Positions 14,437 to 22,989 of a stretch of 40,634 nucleotides of DNA are shown here, one piece after another. The first letter of the stretch is position 1; each line of letters starts with the position of its first letter. This stretch comes from Actinomycetes bacterium (GTDB lineage: Bacteria; Actinomycetota; Acidimicrobiia; Acidimicrobiales; GCA-2861595), in contig JAHFUS010000037.1 of assembly GCA_023264975.1 (NCBI GenBank), positions 1-40,634 of the forward strand, read 5' to 3'. The notes beneath the pieces are model-generated. The model made no database searches. It was not told the DNA's origin and saw nothing but the letters and a program-made list of their open reading frames with translations. The position numbers and the translations under genes are program-made.

Positions 14437-16158
14437 ATGCTGCGATCTGACTACTGCGGCACCCTGACCGAGGGCGACGAAGGTCGGCTGGTCTCGGTGT
14501 GCGGCTGGGTGGCCAGCCGGCGTGAGCACGGTCAGCACCTGGCCTTCGTCGACCTGCGCGACCACACCGGCATCATCCAGTGCGTGGTCGACGGCGCCCA
14601 GGACCTGCGCCCGGAGTACGTGCTGCGCATAACGGGGCCGGTGCGCCGGCGCAAGGCGGGCACTGCCAACTCCGCCCTGGCGACCGGCGACGTGGAGCTG
14701 GGCGACTGCGAGGTCGAGGTGCTGTCTGTGGCCGAGCCGCCGCCGTTCCCCATCGGGGACCGAGTCGAAGCCGACGAGACCGTCCGCCTGCGCCACCGCT
14801 ACCTCGATCTGCGGCGCGACCGCATGCAGCGCAACCTACGCCTGCGGGCCCGGGTCAACAGCGCCCTGCGGCGGTCGATGGAGGCCCAGGGCTTCGTCGA
14901 GATCGAGACCCCGATGCTCATAGCGTCGACCCCCGAGGGGGCGCGTGACTTCGTGGTTCCCTCGCGCCTGCACCCCGGCTCCTTCTACGCCCTGCCCCAG
15001 AGCCCCCAGCTGTTCAAGCAGTTGTGCATGGTGGGCGGTTTCGACCGCTACTACCAGGTGGCCCGCTGCCTGAGGGACGAGGACTTGCGCGCCGACCGCC
15101 AGTTCGAGTTCCTCCAGCTCGACGTGGAGGCCTCGTTCGTCGATCAGGAGGACGTGCTCGGGTTCATCACCGTCGCCGTGGCGGCCGCCACCGAGGAGGC
15201 CACCGGCACCGCCCCGGCGCCGTTCGGCCGCATGACGTGGGCCGAGGCGTCCGAGCGCTACGGCACCGACAAGCCCGACGTGCGCTTCGGGATGGAGCTG
15301 GTCGACCTCACGCCCGTTTTCTCCGAGACGGGGTTCAACGCCTTCAAGGCGCCGGCGGTGAAGGGGATCCGGGTGCCCGGCGGGGGCGACACGACCCGCA
15401 ACCGACTCGACGCCCTCACCGACAAGGCCAAGCAGTTCGGCGCCAAGGGCCTGGTGTGGATGAGGGTGGGGCCGGACCGGGTGCTGGACTCCCCGGTGGC
15501 CAGGTTCGTCTCGGCAGACGAGCAGGCCTCACTTGCCGCCACCCTCGCCGCCGACCCGGGGGACCTGTTGTTGATCGTCGCCGACGAGCGGCCCAAGGTG
15601 AACCACGTACTCGGCCTCCTGCGCCTCGAGCTCGGCCGCCCGCCGGTCAACGATGGCGGCTTCAACTTTCTGTGGGTCACCGAGTTCCCGCTCTTCGAGG
15701 GACTGGGCGACGACGGCCGGCCCATCCCGGCCCACCACCCGTTCACCATGCCCCACCCCGACGACGTCCACCTGCTGGAGAGCGACCCGCTGGCCGTGCG
15801 GTCGCAGGCCTACGACCTCGTGCTCAACGGCTGGGAGCTCGGCTCGGGCAGCGTGCGGATCCACCGGCGCGATGTGCAGGAGCGGGTGCTCGGCCTGCTC
15901 GGCATCGGCCCCGAGGAGGCGCAGGCCCGCTTCGGCTTCCTGCTCGACGCCTTCCGCTACGGCGCCCCGCCCCACGCCGGCTTCGCCTTCGGCATCGACC
16001 GGCTGGTGGCGCTGCTGGCCGGCGAGGAGAACATCCGTGAGGTCATCGCCTTCCCGAAGACCCAGTCGGGCGCCGATCCCCTCACCCGCGCCCCTCAGCC
16101 CCTCGACCCCCTCCAGCTGGCGGAGCTGGGCATCCGGGTGCTCCCGCCGAAGGCGTAG
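14437..16158 (+). CDS. aspS: AspS, aspartyl-tRNA synthetase (bacterial type)
   Basis: A class II synthetase charging tRNA-Asp. The 573-residue product has the N-terminal OB-fold anticodon domain (VCGWVASRREHGQHLAFVDLRDHTGIIQCVV), RHRYLDLRRDRMQRNLRLRA, motif 1 FVEIETPML, STPEGARDFVVPSR, motif 2 RYYQVARCLRDEDLRADRQFEFLQLDVEAS, the bacterial-specific GAD insertion (about residues 290-420) and motif 3 GAPPHAGFAFGIDRLVALLAG. The usual RQPEFTQ reads RQFEFLQ here, a minor variation. Whether it also aspartylates tRNA-Asn cannot be told from sequence alone. It is followed after 9 nt by a convergent gene. Confidence 0.96.
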   Translation: MLRSDYCGTLTEGDEGRLVSVCGWVASRREHGQHLAFVDLRDHTGIIQCVVDGAQDLRPEYVLRITGPVRRRKAGTANSALATGDVELGDCEVEVLSVAEPPPFPIGDRVEADETVRLRHRYLDLRRDRMQRNLRLRARVNSALRRSMEAQGFVEIETPMLIASTPEGARDFVVPSRLHPGSFYALPQSPQLFKQLCMVGGFDRYYQVARCLRDEDLRADRQFEFLQLDVEASFVDQEDVLGFITVAVAAATEEATGTAPAPFGRMTWAEASERYGTDKPDVRFGMELVDLTPVFSETGFNAFKAPAVKGIRVPGGGDTTRNRLDALTDKAKQFGAKGLVWMRVGPDRVLDSPVARFVSADEQASLAATLAADPGDLLLIVADERPKVNHVLGLLRLELGRPPVNDGGFNFLWVTEFPLFEGLGDDGRPIPAHHPFTMPHPDDVHLLESDPLAVRSQAYDLVLNGWELGSGSVRIHRRDVQERVLGLLGIGPEEAQARFGFLLDAFRYGAPPHAGFAFGIDRLVALLAGEENIREVIAFPKTQSGADPLTRAPQPLDPLQLAELGIRVLPPKA

Positions 16159-16167
16159 CCGCAGCGG

Positions 16168-16764
16168 CTAGGGCGCATCCGGAACGGGCTCGTCCCAGCC
16201 GAGGGCGCCCTCCCGGAAGGGGAGGTCGTTGGCGGGGTCGAAGAACCCCACCGAGCCCTCCGGGTGCACCGTGTAGACGGTTCCGAAGACTTCCGAGCTG
16301 TACTGGGTCACCAACGTCGTCTGGTGTTTGTCGTAAACGAAGTCGAGGTTCACCGTGCGCACGTTGCACAGCTCGCCGGCGTCGTTGAGGACGTCGACGT
16401 CGGAGGCCAGCGCCAGCTCGATGGCCCGCCGGCCGGCCAGTTTGAGGGTCCTGGCCCGCACGGCGAGCACGACCTCCTCGAAGAACCGGTCCTCGTCGCC
16501 GACTGTCCAGGTACGCCAGAGCCGGGCCCCGAAGAACCGGTCGACGTAGCCCTCCACGTACCGAATCTCCGGCAGCTTCTTGTCGAGCAGCCACTCTCCT
16601 GGCACCGGCTCCGGGCGCTCCAGCCGAGCCGGCAAGAAGTAGTCGATCCACCGGTCCTCGACCGGGAACAGGTGGGTGAACACCAGAGGGTCGGCGTCGA
16701 AGTCGGCCAGCGAGTCTCGTCCGGTGTCGAAGACATGGTCGGTCCCGAGGGCGTGGACCGTCAC
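16168..16764 (-). CDS. Uncharacterised protein; reading frame probably extends upstream through a frameshift
   Basis: The intact frame gives 198 residues from a GTG at 16764; no family is recognised. It is rich in aromatic and acidic residues (DRWIDYFLPARLERPEPVPGEW) and lacks obvious membrane segments. Protein-like sequence continues in frame upstream of that GTG (EARRIAWTEQLRNDGFGTFY), but no ATG, GTG or TTG is available there. In the neighbouring frame, an ATG at 16999 begins a charged helical segment (MPPPKSKTSKAEEAARREAL onward) which runs to about 16840. A one-base shift near 16840 would join the two into a protein of about 275 residues. A real frameshift, a programmed shift or a sequence error are all possible. 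The gene converges on aspS. Confidence 0.55.
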   Translation of the reverse strand: MTVHALGTDHVFDTGRDSLADFDADPLVFTHLFPVEDRWIDYFLPARLERPEPVPGEWLLDKKLPEIRYVEGYVDRFFGARLWRTWTVGDEDRFFEEVVLAVRARTLKLAGRRAIELALASDVDVLNDAGELCNVRTVNLDFVYDKHQTTLVTQYSSEVFGTVYTVHPEGSVGFFDPANDLPFREGALGWDEPVPDAP

Positions 16765-16938
16765 CGGGTGGTCCCCGTAGAAGGTCCCGAAACCGTCGTT
16801 GCGAAGTTGCTCCGTCCATGCGATCCGTCGCGCTTCGTCCGGTCCCGGCGGAGTCCGCCGTCTCTGCCGCCTCTTGCGCCTTCCGGGCCTCCTCGGCGAC
16901 CCTCTCGGCCTCCGCCCGAGCCGACTCCGTCGCTGCCC

Positions 16939-17461
16939 TCAGTGCCTCGCGCCGCGCTGCCTCTTCGGCCTTCGACGTCTTGCTCTTCGGCGGCGGCATG
17001 GCGTCCTTAAGAGGCCTGGCCGGCCTTTGCCAGCCTGCTTTCCCTGCGCATCCAGCACCTTCTGTGCCGCGTCCTTCGCGGCCCGGGTTGTTTCGGGGTC
17101 GGCGACGACCGAGCGCGCCCGTTCGAGCTGCGCCGCGGCATACGTGAGCCTGAGCCGGCGTGAGCCGTGGGCCGCGCCGGCGAGCGGCGGCGGCCGCTCG
17201 TCGAAGTGGAGCCGCGGCTCGTCGCTCAGCTGGCGGGCCCGCCGGCGGACCTCCTCCGACTGGGTCTCCGCCCAGACCCGCGCCCGGGCCGCATGCCCGA
17301 CCGCTTCCACCCCCCCGGCCCACCGCGCCGGCGCCCCACTCGGCCTGCACCTGGAGCCGCCGGAGGTCGGCGGCGGCCTCCGCCAGCACCCGCGCCAGGT
17401 AAAGCATCTCCTCGGGCCTGCCGCCGACGTAGACCGCTTGCATCCCCTCAATGTATTCCAT
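16939..17461 (-). pseudogene. Uncharacterised helical protein gene, frame-broken at a run of seven C
   Basis: From the ATG at 17461 the frame reads a helical segment (GGRPEEMLYLARVLAEAAAD, then LRRLQVQAEWGAG) until about 17316. The protein-like sequence then moves to the next frame: VWAETQSEEVRRRARQL, then LTYAAAQLERARSVVADPET, ending at 16939. Removing one C from the homopolymer of seven at 17310-17316 joins the two frames. The result would be about 170 mostly helical residues with a W-x-G-like centre, reminiscent of WXG100 partners but too weak to assign. It overlaps the upstream start of the neighbouring broken gene by about 60 nt and is divergent from rarA. Confidence 0.45.
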
Positions 17462-17493
17462 ACAGACCGACGCCGCAATAACAGTTGCAGCCG

Positions 17494-17499
17494 TAGCCT
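17494..17499 (+). promoter_or_regulatory. -10 element of rarA, probably leaderless
   Basis: TAGCCT lies 7 nt before the rarA GTG in a 45-nt divergent gap. There is no ribosome-binding sequence. Confidence 0.5.
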
Positions 17500-17506
17500 C
17501 GCCCCG

Positions 17507-18814
17507 GTGCCCGCCCCCGGAGACGACCTGTTCACCGCCGCCCTCGAGGAGCGGCTCGCCCGCCAGGCGCCGCTGGCGGCACGGATGCGGCCGGCGTCGC
17601 TCGACGAGGTGGTCGGCCAGGACCACCTTCTCGGGCCTCGGGGTGCCCTGCGGGCCCTGGTGGACGCCCGCAAGCTCACCTCGGTCATCCTGTGGGGACC
17701 GGCGGGCACCGGCAAAACGACCATCGCCCGGTTGCTGGCCGACGCCGTCGGGGCCGCTTTCGAGTCGCTCAGCGCGGTCAGTGCAGGCGTGAAGGACGTG
17801 CGGGAGGCTGCCGGGCAGGCGAGACGGCGACTGGCCGAGAACGGCGTCTCGACGGTCCTGCTGCTCGACGAGGTCCACCGGTTCTCCAAGTCGCAGCAGG
17901 ACGCGCTGCTACCGAGCGTCGAGGACGGCACCCTCACGCTGGTGGGCGCCACTACCGAGAACCCGTTCTTCGAGGTGAACGGCCCGCTGCTCAGCCGCTC
18001 CACCCTGTTCCGCCTGGAGCCCCTCGACCGCCGTGCGCTGCGCACCTTGTTGGACCGGGGCCTGGCGGCCGAGGGCGGTACCATCGCCGAGGATGCCGCC
18101 GAGGCCATCGTCGACTCCGTCGACGGTGACGGCCGCGCCCTGCTCACCACCTTGGAGGTGGCGCTCGCCATCGCCGGGGAGAGCCTGTGCGTCACCCTCG
18201 ACGACGTCGAGCGGGCCCGGACCACCCGGGCCCTGACCTGGGGCCGCGACGACCACTACGACGTCATCAGTGCCTTCATCAAGTCCATCCGTGGCTCCGA
18301 TCCCGACGCCGGCCTGCACTGGCTGGCCCGCATGATCGTGGCCGGGGAGGACCCCCGCTACATCGCCAGGCGCCTGGTGGTCCTGGCCAGCGAGGACGTC
18401 GGCATGGCCGACCCGACCGCCCTGCTGGTCGCCACCGCCGCTGCCCACGCCGTCGAGTACGTCGGTCTGCCCGAGGCCCAGCTCAACCTGGCCCAGGCCG
18501 TCGTGCACCTGGCCACCGCTCCGAAGTCCAACCGCACCGCCCTCGGGATCTGGAAGGCCATCGACGACGTGCGCTCCCGCCCGGCCGGCCCGGTGCCGCC
18601 CCACCTGCGCGACAGCCACTACCGCAGCGCCGAGCGGATCGGCCACGGCGTCGGCTACCGCTACCCCCACGACGACCCCCGGGGCTGGGTCGAGCAGGAC
18701 TACTTACCCGAGCACCTGGCCGGGACCCGCTACTACCAGCCCTCCGAGCACGGCCGTGAGGCCGAGGTCGGCGAACGGTCGCAGCGCGGCCCCAAAACCC
18801 TGGAGGGATCGTGA
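17507..18814 (+). CDS. rarA: RarA/MgsA, replication-associated recombination AAA+ ATPase
   Basis: RarA is a clamp-loader-like ATPase acting at stalled replication forks and interacting with SSB. The 435-residue product has RMRPASLDEVVGQDHLLGP, Walker A LWGPAGTGKTTIARLLA, Walker B VLLLDEVHRFSKSQQDALLPSVE, sensor 1 LVGATTENPFFEVNGPLLSRS, and the C-terminal tetramerisation region (AFIKSIRGSDPDAGLHWLARM, then EDVGMADP and HLRDSHYRSAERIGHG). The frame is open for 700 nt upstream over the minus-strand genes, but homology and the -10 spacing fix the GTG at 17507. Its stop overlaps a decayed duplicate of its own 3' part. Confidence 0.95.
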   Translation: MPAPGDDLFTAALEERLARQAPLAARMRPASLDEVVGQDHLLGPRGALRALVDARKLTSVILWGPAGTGKTTIARLLADAVGAAFESLSAVSAGVKDVREAAGQARRRLAENGVSTVLLLDEVHRFSKSQQDALLPSVEDGTLTLVGATTENPFFEVNGPLLSRSTLFRLEPLDRRALRTLLDRGLAAEGGTIAEDAAEAIVDSVDGDGRALLTTLEVALAIAGESLCVTLDDVERARTTRALTWGRDDHYDVISAFIKSIRGSDPDAGLHWLARMIVAGEDPRYIARRLVVLASEDVGMADPTALLVATAAAHAVEYVGLPEAQLNLAQAVVHLATAPKSNRTALGIWKAIDDVRSRPAGPVPPHLRDSHYRSAERIGHGVGYRYPHDDPRGWVEQDYLPEHLAGTRYYQPSEHGREAEVGERSQRGPKTLEGS

Positions 18815-19343
18815 TCGCCCACAGGATGCGCGACCGTGCCTTTCGCCAGAGCATGGACGACCGATTGTGGGACCCGAATGTCCGCCCGCTGAACGAGCTG
18901 GTCGACCGCCGGCGCAACCTCGAGGACGTGGGCATGGCCGATCCTCGGAGCCTGCCCATCGCCGATGCGGCGGCCAGGGCGGTGGAGTTCGTCCGTCTGC
19001 CCGAAGCGCAGCTCAACCCGGCCCATGCGGTCGTGTGCCTGGCCACCGCCCCAAATCGAACCGGGTGACGGCCGCCCTGGGCGCCCCCCAGGCGGATGTC
19101 CGGGACCGCCCGTCCGGGTCGGTGCCCGCCCATCTGCGTGACTCCCACTGCAAGAGTGCCGGGTCCATCGGCCACGGGGTCGGCTACGACTATCCTCACG
19201 ACGATCCGCGAGGTCGGGCTCCCCAGGAGCACCAACCCCCGAAGACCGCAGGTCGCGTGTACTACCAGCCGTCCACCCACGGCGAGGAACCAAGGATCGA
19301 GGAGCGCATGCGGGCGATGCGGACGGAAGGGGGCGGCGAATGA
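18811..19343 (+). pseudogene. Decayed partial duplicate of the rarA 3' end
   Basis: Frame 1 (GTG 18811 to 19068) carries EDVGMADP, AVEFVRLPEAQLNPAHAVV and CLATAP, matching EDVGMADP, AVEYVGLPEAQLNLAQAVV and HLATAP in RarA. After a frame change near 19065, a second frame continues SVPAHLRDSHCKSAGSIGHG, then VGYDYPHDDPRG and VYYQPSTHGEE, again matching RarA in order. The segment thus copies about 390 nt of the rarA 3' end (from 18392), shifted by about 530 nt, with an internal deletion and frame change. The stop at 19343 overlaps the next gene's ATG at 19340. Confidence 0.75.
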
Positions 19344-19699
19344 CCACCGGCGAGGTCGCCGCCCTCATCGCCGCCCTGTCGGCGCTCGTGCTCGCCGTCG
19401 GCTTCCTGTTCGCCCTCTCGTCGCTCAGCCGCACGCTGCGGTCGGTGCGGGGGGCGGTGGAGGAGCTTCGCCGGGAGACGGTGCCGCTGCTCGGGAACCT
19501 GCGCGCTGCGGTCGACCAGGCCAACGCCGAGCTCGTGCGGGTCGACGGGGTGATCGAGCGGGCCGAGAGCATCGGCTCCACCGTCGACTCGGCGTCGAGG
19601 CTCGCCTACCTGGCCTTCGGCAACCCGGTCATCAAGGCCATGGCCATCGCCGCCGGCACGGGCCGGGCGGCCCGCCGACTGCGCCGCCGGAACGACTGA
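19340..19699 (+). CDS. DUF948 family membrane protein
   Basis: A 119-residue protein with one N-terminal transmembrane helix (VAALIAALSALVLAVGFLFA), then an amphipathic helical region with evenly spaced charged residues (TLRSVRGAVEELRRETVPLL, ANAELVRVDGVIERAES) ending in a basic tail RAARRLRRRND. This is the DUF948 pattern. In actinobacteria a gene of this kind regularly lies just before a DUF6167 gene and alaS, as here. Function is unknown; a membrane-bound scaffold at the cell surface or septum is only a guess. The ATG overlaps the stop of the rarA remnant (ATGA). Confidence 0.75.
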   Translation: MTTGEVAALIAALSALVLAVGFLFALSSLSRTLRSVRGAVEELRRETVPLLGNLRAAVDQANAELVRVDGVIERAESIGSTVDSASRLAYLAFGNPVIKAMAIAAGTGRAARRLRRRND

Positions 19700-19705
19700 C
19701 GAGCC

Positions 19706-19951
19706 ATGCTGAAGCGCCTCTTCTGGCTCGTGGCGGGCGCCGGCTTCGGGTTCGGCATGAGCTTCTGGATCACCCGGGCGGTGCGGGGGAAGGTGGCGAG
19801 GTTCTCGCCCGAGAACATCTCGGCCGAGCTGGCCAAGGCGATGCGCGACCTGGGCAAGGAAGTGCGGGCGGCCATCTCAGAGGGCGTGGAGGGTCTGCGG
19901 GACCGGGAGGCCGAGCTGCGTGAAGCGGTGGAATCCAGCCGCCGTAGCTGA
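19706..19951 (+). CDS. Small membrane protein, DUF6167-like
   Basis: An 81-residue protein with a single N-terminal hydrophobic helix (LFWLVAGAGFGFGMSFWI) and a charged helical tail (LAKAMRDLGKEVRAAISEGV, then REAELREAVE). Size, layout and position between the DUF948 gene and alaS match the actinobacterial DUF6167 family. Its role is unknown. It starts 6 nt after the DUF948 gene and the two are surely co-transcribed. Confidence 0.7.
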   Translation: MLKRLFWLVAGAGFGFGMSFWITRAVRGKVARFSPENISAELAKAMRDLGKEVRAAISEGVEGLRDREAELREAVESSRRS

Positions 19952-19962
19952 CCGGCCACTTG

Positions 19963-19968
19963 TAGGCT
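19963..19968 (+). promoter_or_regulatory. -10 element candidate for alaS
   Basis: TAGGCT lies 11 nt before the alaS ATG, so the transcript would have at most a few leader bases. Spacing is slightly longer than in the other leaderless starts here. Confidence 0.4.
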
Positions 19969-19979
19969 CGTCCTCCGAC

Positions 19980-22553
19980 ATGGACGCCGAATCGCTCCGC
20001 ACGGTCTTCACGGGCTACTTCGTCGAGCGCGGCCACACGCTGGTGCCGTCGGCCGGGCTGGTGCCGCACCATCCCCGTGCCCCCCTGTTCACCAACGCCG
20101 GCATGAACCAGTTCCTCCCCGTCTTCCTGGGTGAGGAGCCGACGCCCTTTCCCCGGGCCACATCCGTCCAGAAGTGCGTTCGCATCATGGGCAAGCACGA
20201 CGACATCGAGAACATCGGGATCAGCACCCGCCACGTCACGTTCTTCGAGATGCTGGGCAACTTCAGCTTCGGCGACTACTTCAAGTCCGAGGCCATCCCC
20301 TTCGCCTGGGAGCTGGTCACCAAGGGGCTCGGGCTGGGCCCGGAACGGTTGTGGGTCACCGTCCACGTCGACGACGACGAGGCGGCCGACATCTGGCGCG
20401 ACACCGTCGGCCTGCCGGCCGAGCGCATCCAGCGCCTGGGCGCCGACAACTTCTGGGAGATGGGCGAGACGGGACCGTGCGGGCCGTGCTCGGAGATCTT
20501 CTACGACAAGGGCGAGGCGTACGGGCCCCCGGGTGGCCCCGCCCACGGCGGGGAGGAGCGCTTCGTCGAGTTCTGGAACCTGGTGTTCATGCAGTACGAC
20601 CGCCAGCCGGACGGCACCCTGCTCGACCTTCCCCGCCGCAACATCGACACCGGGCTCGGCTTCGAGCGCACCCTGTGCATCCTCCAGGGTGTCGACTCGG
20701 TGTTCGACACCGACGTGCTCAAGCCGCTGGTGCAGGCGGCCGCCCGCGTCACCGGTCGCACCTACGGCGAGGACGAGCGCACCGACATCTCCCTGCGCAT
20801 CCTGGCCGACCACTCGCGCACCATGAGCTTCCTGGTGGGTGACGGCGTGCAGCCCTCCAACGAAGGCCGTGGCTACGTGCTGCGCCGCATCATCCGCCGG
20901 GCCGTGCGCCAGGCGTTCCAGCTGGGCGTGGAGCAGCTGGTCACGCCGGCCATGGTGGAGGCCACCGTCGCCGTCATGGGTGGGGCCTACCCCGAACTGG
21001 CCCGCAACGCGGCCGCCGTCTCCGACATCGTCGGTCGGGAGGAGGTCCGCTTTCGGGAGACGCTCAAGCGCGGCATGGCCGCCCTCGACGCCGCCCTGGA
21101 CGGGTCCACCGAGGTGCCCGGCGCGGTGGCGTTCCAGCTCCACGACACCTTCGGCTTCCCCATCGAGCTCATCCGTGAGATCGCCGCCGAGCGGGGTGCC
21201 ACCGTCGACGAGACCGGCTTCCAGGCGGCCATGGACAGCCAGCGCCGCCGGGCCCGGGCCAGCCGCGGCGCGACAGCGGTGTCCGACGGCGCCGGCGCCG
21301 CCTACCGCGACGTTCTCGACCGCTTCGGCACCACCGAGTTCGTCGGCTACGCCACCTCGGAGAGCGCGGGCAAGGTCGTGGCCGTGCTGCCCGTCGACGA
21401 CGGCACGGTCGAGATATTCCTCGACCGCACGCCCTTCTACGCCGAAAGCGGCGGCCAGGTGGGTGACCAGGGCACCATCGTCACCACCGGCGGCCAGGCC
21501 GTGGTGCTCGACACCACCGCGCCCCTGCCGGGCCTGCACCGCCACCTGGCCCGGGTCGTGGAGGGCACGGTCGAGGCGGGTCAGGAGGCAGCCGCCACCG
21601 TCGACCACAACCGCCGGGACGCCATCCGCCGCAACCACACCGGCACCCACCTCCTCCACTGGGGCCTGCGAGACGCGCTCGGCGTGCATGTGCAGCAGCA
21701 GGGGTCCCTCGTCGGCCCCGACTACCTGCGATTCGACTTCAGCAACCCCGGCCCGGTCGACGCGGCCAAGCTGGCCCAGGTCGAGGAGTTGGTCAACGAG
21801 CAGATCCTGGCCAACGACCCGGTGCGCACCTACGAGACGTCGAAGGCCAACGCCGAGAAGCTCGGCGCCATCGCCTTCTTCGGCGACAAGTACGGCGAGT
21901 ACGTGCGGGTGGTGGAGGCCGGCACCCGGTCCATGGAGCTGTGTGGGGGTACGCACGTGGGCGCCCTGGGAATGATCGGTCCGGTGAAGGTCCTCTCGGA
22001 GAGCTCCATCGGTTCCAATCTGCGCCGAATCACCGCCGTCACCGGCGCCGGCACCCTCCAGCGCATCCGCGAGGACGAGCGCCTGCTGGCCCGCGCCGCC
22101 GAACTGCTGCGCTCCGAGCCGGGCGAGGTGCCCACCGCCCTGGAGCGGGTGCTCGAGCACCAAAAGGCGTTGGAGAACGAGCTCAAGGCGCTGCGGGGCC
22201 GGGCGGCGGCCGGCGACGCCGATGCGCTGGTGTCCACTGCGGTGGCGGGCGTGGTGGTGGCCCGCCGCGACGGTCTGTCCCCCGACCAGCTGCGGGAGCT
22301 GGCGCTGGCGGTACGCAGCGGGGCCGGCATCCGGGCGGTCGCCGTGGCGGGCACGCCCGACGGTGCCAAGGTCGCCCTCATCGTGGCGGTGGCGCCCGGC
22401 TCGGGCCTGGAGGCGCCCGCCCTCGTGGGCGAGGCGGCCAAGCTGGTCGGCGGTGGCGGCGGCGGCAAGGGCGACGTGGCCATGGCCGGGGGCCGTGACC
22501 CGTCCGGCATCGACAACGCCCTCGACGTCCTCCGTGCCCGCCTCGGCACGTGA
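19980..22553 (+). CDS. alaS: AlaS, alanyl-tRNA synthetase
   Basis: A class II synthetase with a separate editing domain that removes mischarged Ser and Gly. The 857-residue product shows the N-terminal catalytic core (FTGYFVERGHTLVPSAGLVP, LFTNAGMNQFLPVF, RHVTFFEMLGNFSFGDYFK, FWEMGETGPCGPCSEIFYD, WNLVFMQYDR), the editing-site zinc motif RNHTGTHLLHWGLRDALG with the distant CGGTH, a coiled-coil linker and the C-terminal DHHA1 domain (GGGGGKGDVAMAGGRD). ATG at 19980 gives the standard start. Length is slightly below the usual 870-880. ruvX follows about 25 nt downstream. Confidence 0.97.
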   Translation: MDAESLRTVFTGYFVERGHTLVPSAGLVPHHPRAPLFTNAGMNQFLPVFLGEEPTPFPRATSVQKCVRIMGKHDDIENIGISTRHVTFFEMLGNFSFGDYFKSEAIPFAWELVTKGLGLGPERLWVTVHVDDDEAADIWRDTVGLPAERIQRLGADNFWEMGETGPCGPCSEIFYDKGEAYGPPGGPAHGGEERFVEFWNLVFMQYDRQPDGTLLDLPRRNIDTGLGFERTLCILQGVDSVFDTDVLKPLVQAAARVTGRTYGEDERTDISLRILADHSRTMSFLVGDGVQPSNEGRGYVLRRIIRRAVRQAFQLGVEQLVTPAMVEATVAVMGGAYPELARNAAAVSDIVGREEVRFRETLKRGMAALDAALDGSTEVPGAVAFQLHDTFGFPIELIREIAAERGATVDETGFQAAMDSQRRRARASRGATAVSDGAGAAYRDVLDRFGTTEFVGYATSESAGKVVAVLPVDDGTVEIFLDRTPFYAESGGQVGDQGTIVTTGGQAVVLDTTAPLPGLHRHLARVVEGTVEAGQEAAATVDHNRRDAIRRNHTGTHLLHWGLRDALGVHVQQQGSLVGPDYLRFDFSNPGPVDAAKLAQVEELVNEQILANDPVRTYETSKANAEKLGAIAFFGDKYGEYVRVVEAGTRSMELCGGTHVGALGMIGPVKVLSESSIGSNLRRITAVTGAGTLQRIREDERLLARAAELLRSEPGEVPTALERVLEHQKALENELKALRGRAAAGDADALVSTAVAGVVVARRDGLSPDQLRELALAVRSGAGIRAVAVAGTPDGAKVALIVAVAPGSGLEAPALVGEAAKLVGGGGGGKGDVAMAGGRDPSGIDNALDVLRARLGT

Positions 22554-22578
22554 CGCGGCCGGGCAGAAGGTAGTGAGG

Positions 22579-22989
22579 GTGGTTGGGATCGACCTGGGGA
22601 GCCGTCGTATCGGTGTCGCTGTGAGCGACGCCACCGGCACGCTCGCCTCACCGCACACCACCGTCGACCGCAGCGGCGACGTGGCGGCCGACCACCTGCG
22701 CCTAGCCGCCATCGTGGCCGACGTCGGCGCCGGGCGGGTCGTGGTGGGCATGCCGCTCTCCCTCGACGGGAGGGCCGGTGCGGCCGCCCAGGCCGCCGCC
22801 GCCGAGGCGGACGCACTGGCGGCTGTGGTCGGCGTACCGGTGGAGACCTACGACGAGCGCCTCACCACAGTGTCGGCGCAGCGGGCGCTGCGGGCGGGGG
22901 GCACCGGGGCGCGCAAGCAGCGAGGTGTGATCGACAAGGCGGCCGCCGCCGTGCTGTTGCAGGCGTGGCTGGACGGGAGGAGCCGGTGA
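22579..22989 (+). CDS. ruvX: RuvX/YqgF family RNase H-fold nuclease
   Basis: YqgF/RuvX proteins have the RNase H-like fold; they are linked to 5' maturation of 16S rRNA and, in mycobacteria, to Holliday-junction resolution. The 136-residue product shows the N-terminal IDLGSRRIGVAVSDATG strand pair with catalytic Asp, VVGMPLSLDGRAG, the YDERLTTVSA motif with its acidic residue, and the C-terminal VIDKAAAAVLLQAWLD with the last Asp. GTG at 22579 is chosen because AGAAGG at 22565-22570 lies 8 nt before it; a GTG at 22573 is also possible. It overlaps mltG (GTGA). Confidence 0.92.
   Translation: MVGIDLGSRRIGVAVSDATGTLASPHTTVDRSGDVAADHLRLAAIVADVGAGRVVVGMPLSLDGRAGAAAQAAAAEADALAAVVGVPVETYDERLTTVSAQRALRAGGTGARKQRGVIDKAAAAVLLQAWLDGRSR

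Noticed and set aside
16799-17506. An N-terminal extension of rarA
   Set aside because: The open frame lies antisense to two minus-strand coding segments and is low-complexity; RarA homology begins just after the GTG at 17507.
19770-22751. A very long open frame antisense to alaS (and similar long antisense frames opposite relA, pilB, pilT and the minor-pilin genes)
   Set aside because: The translations are His/Gly/Arg/Ala-rich with no recognisable domain, as expected opposite GC-rich codons; the sense genes are unmistakable.
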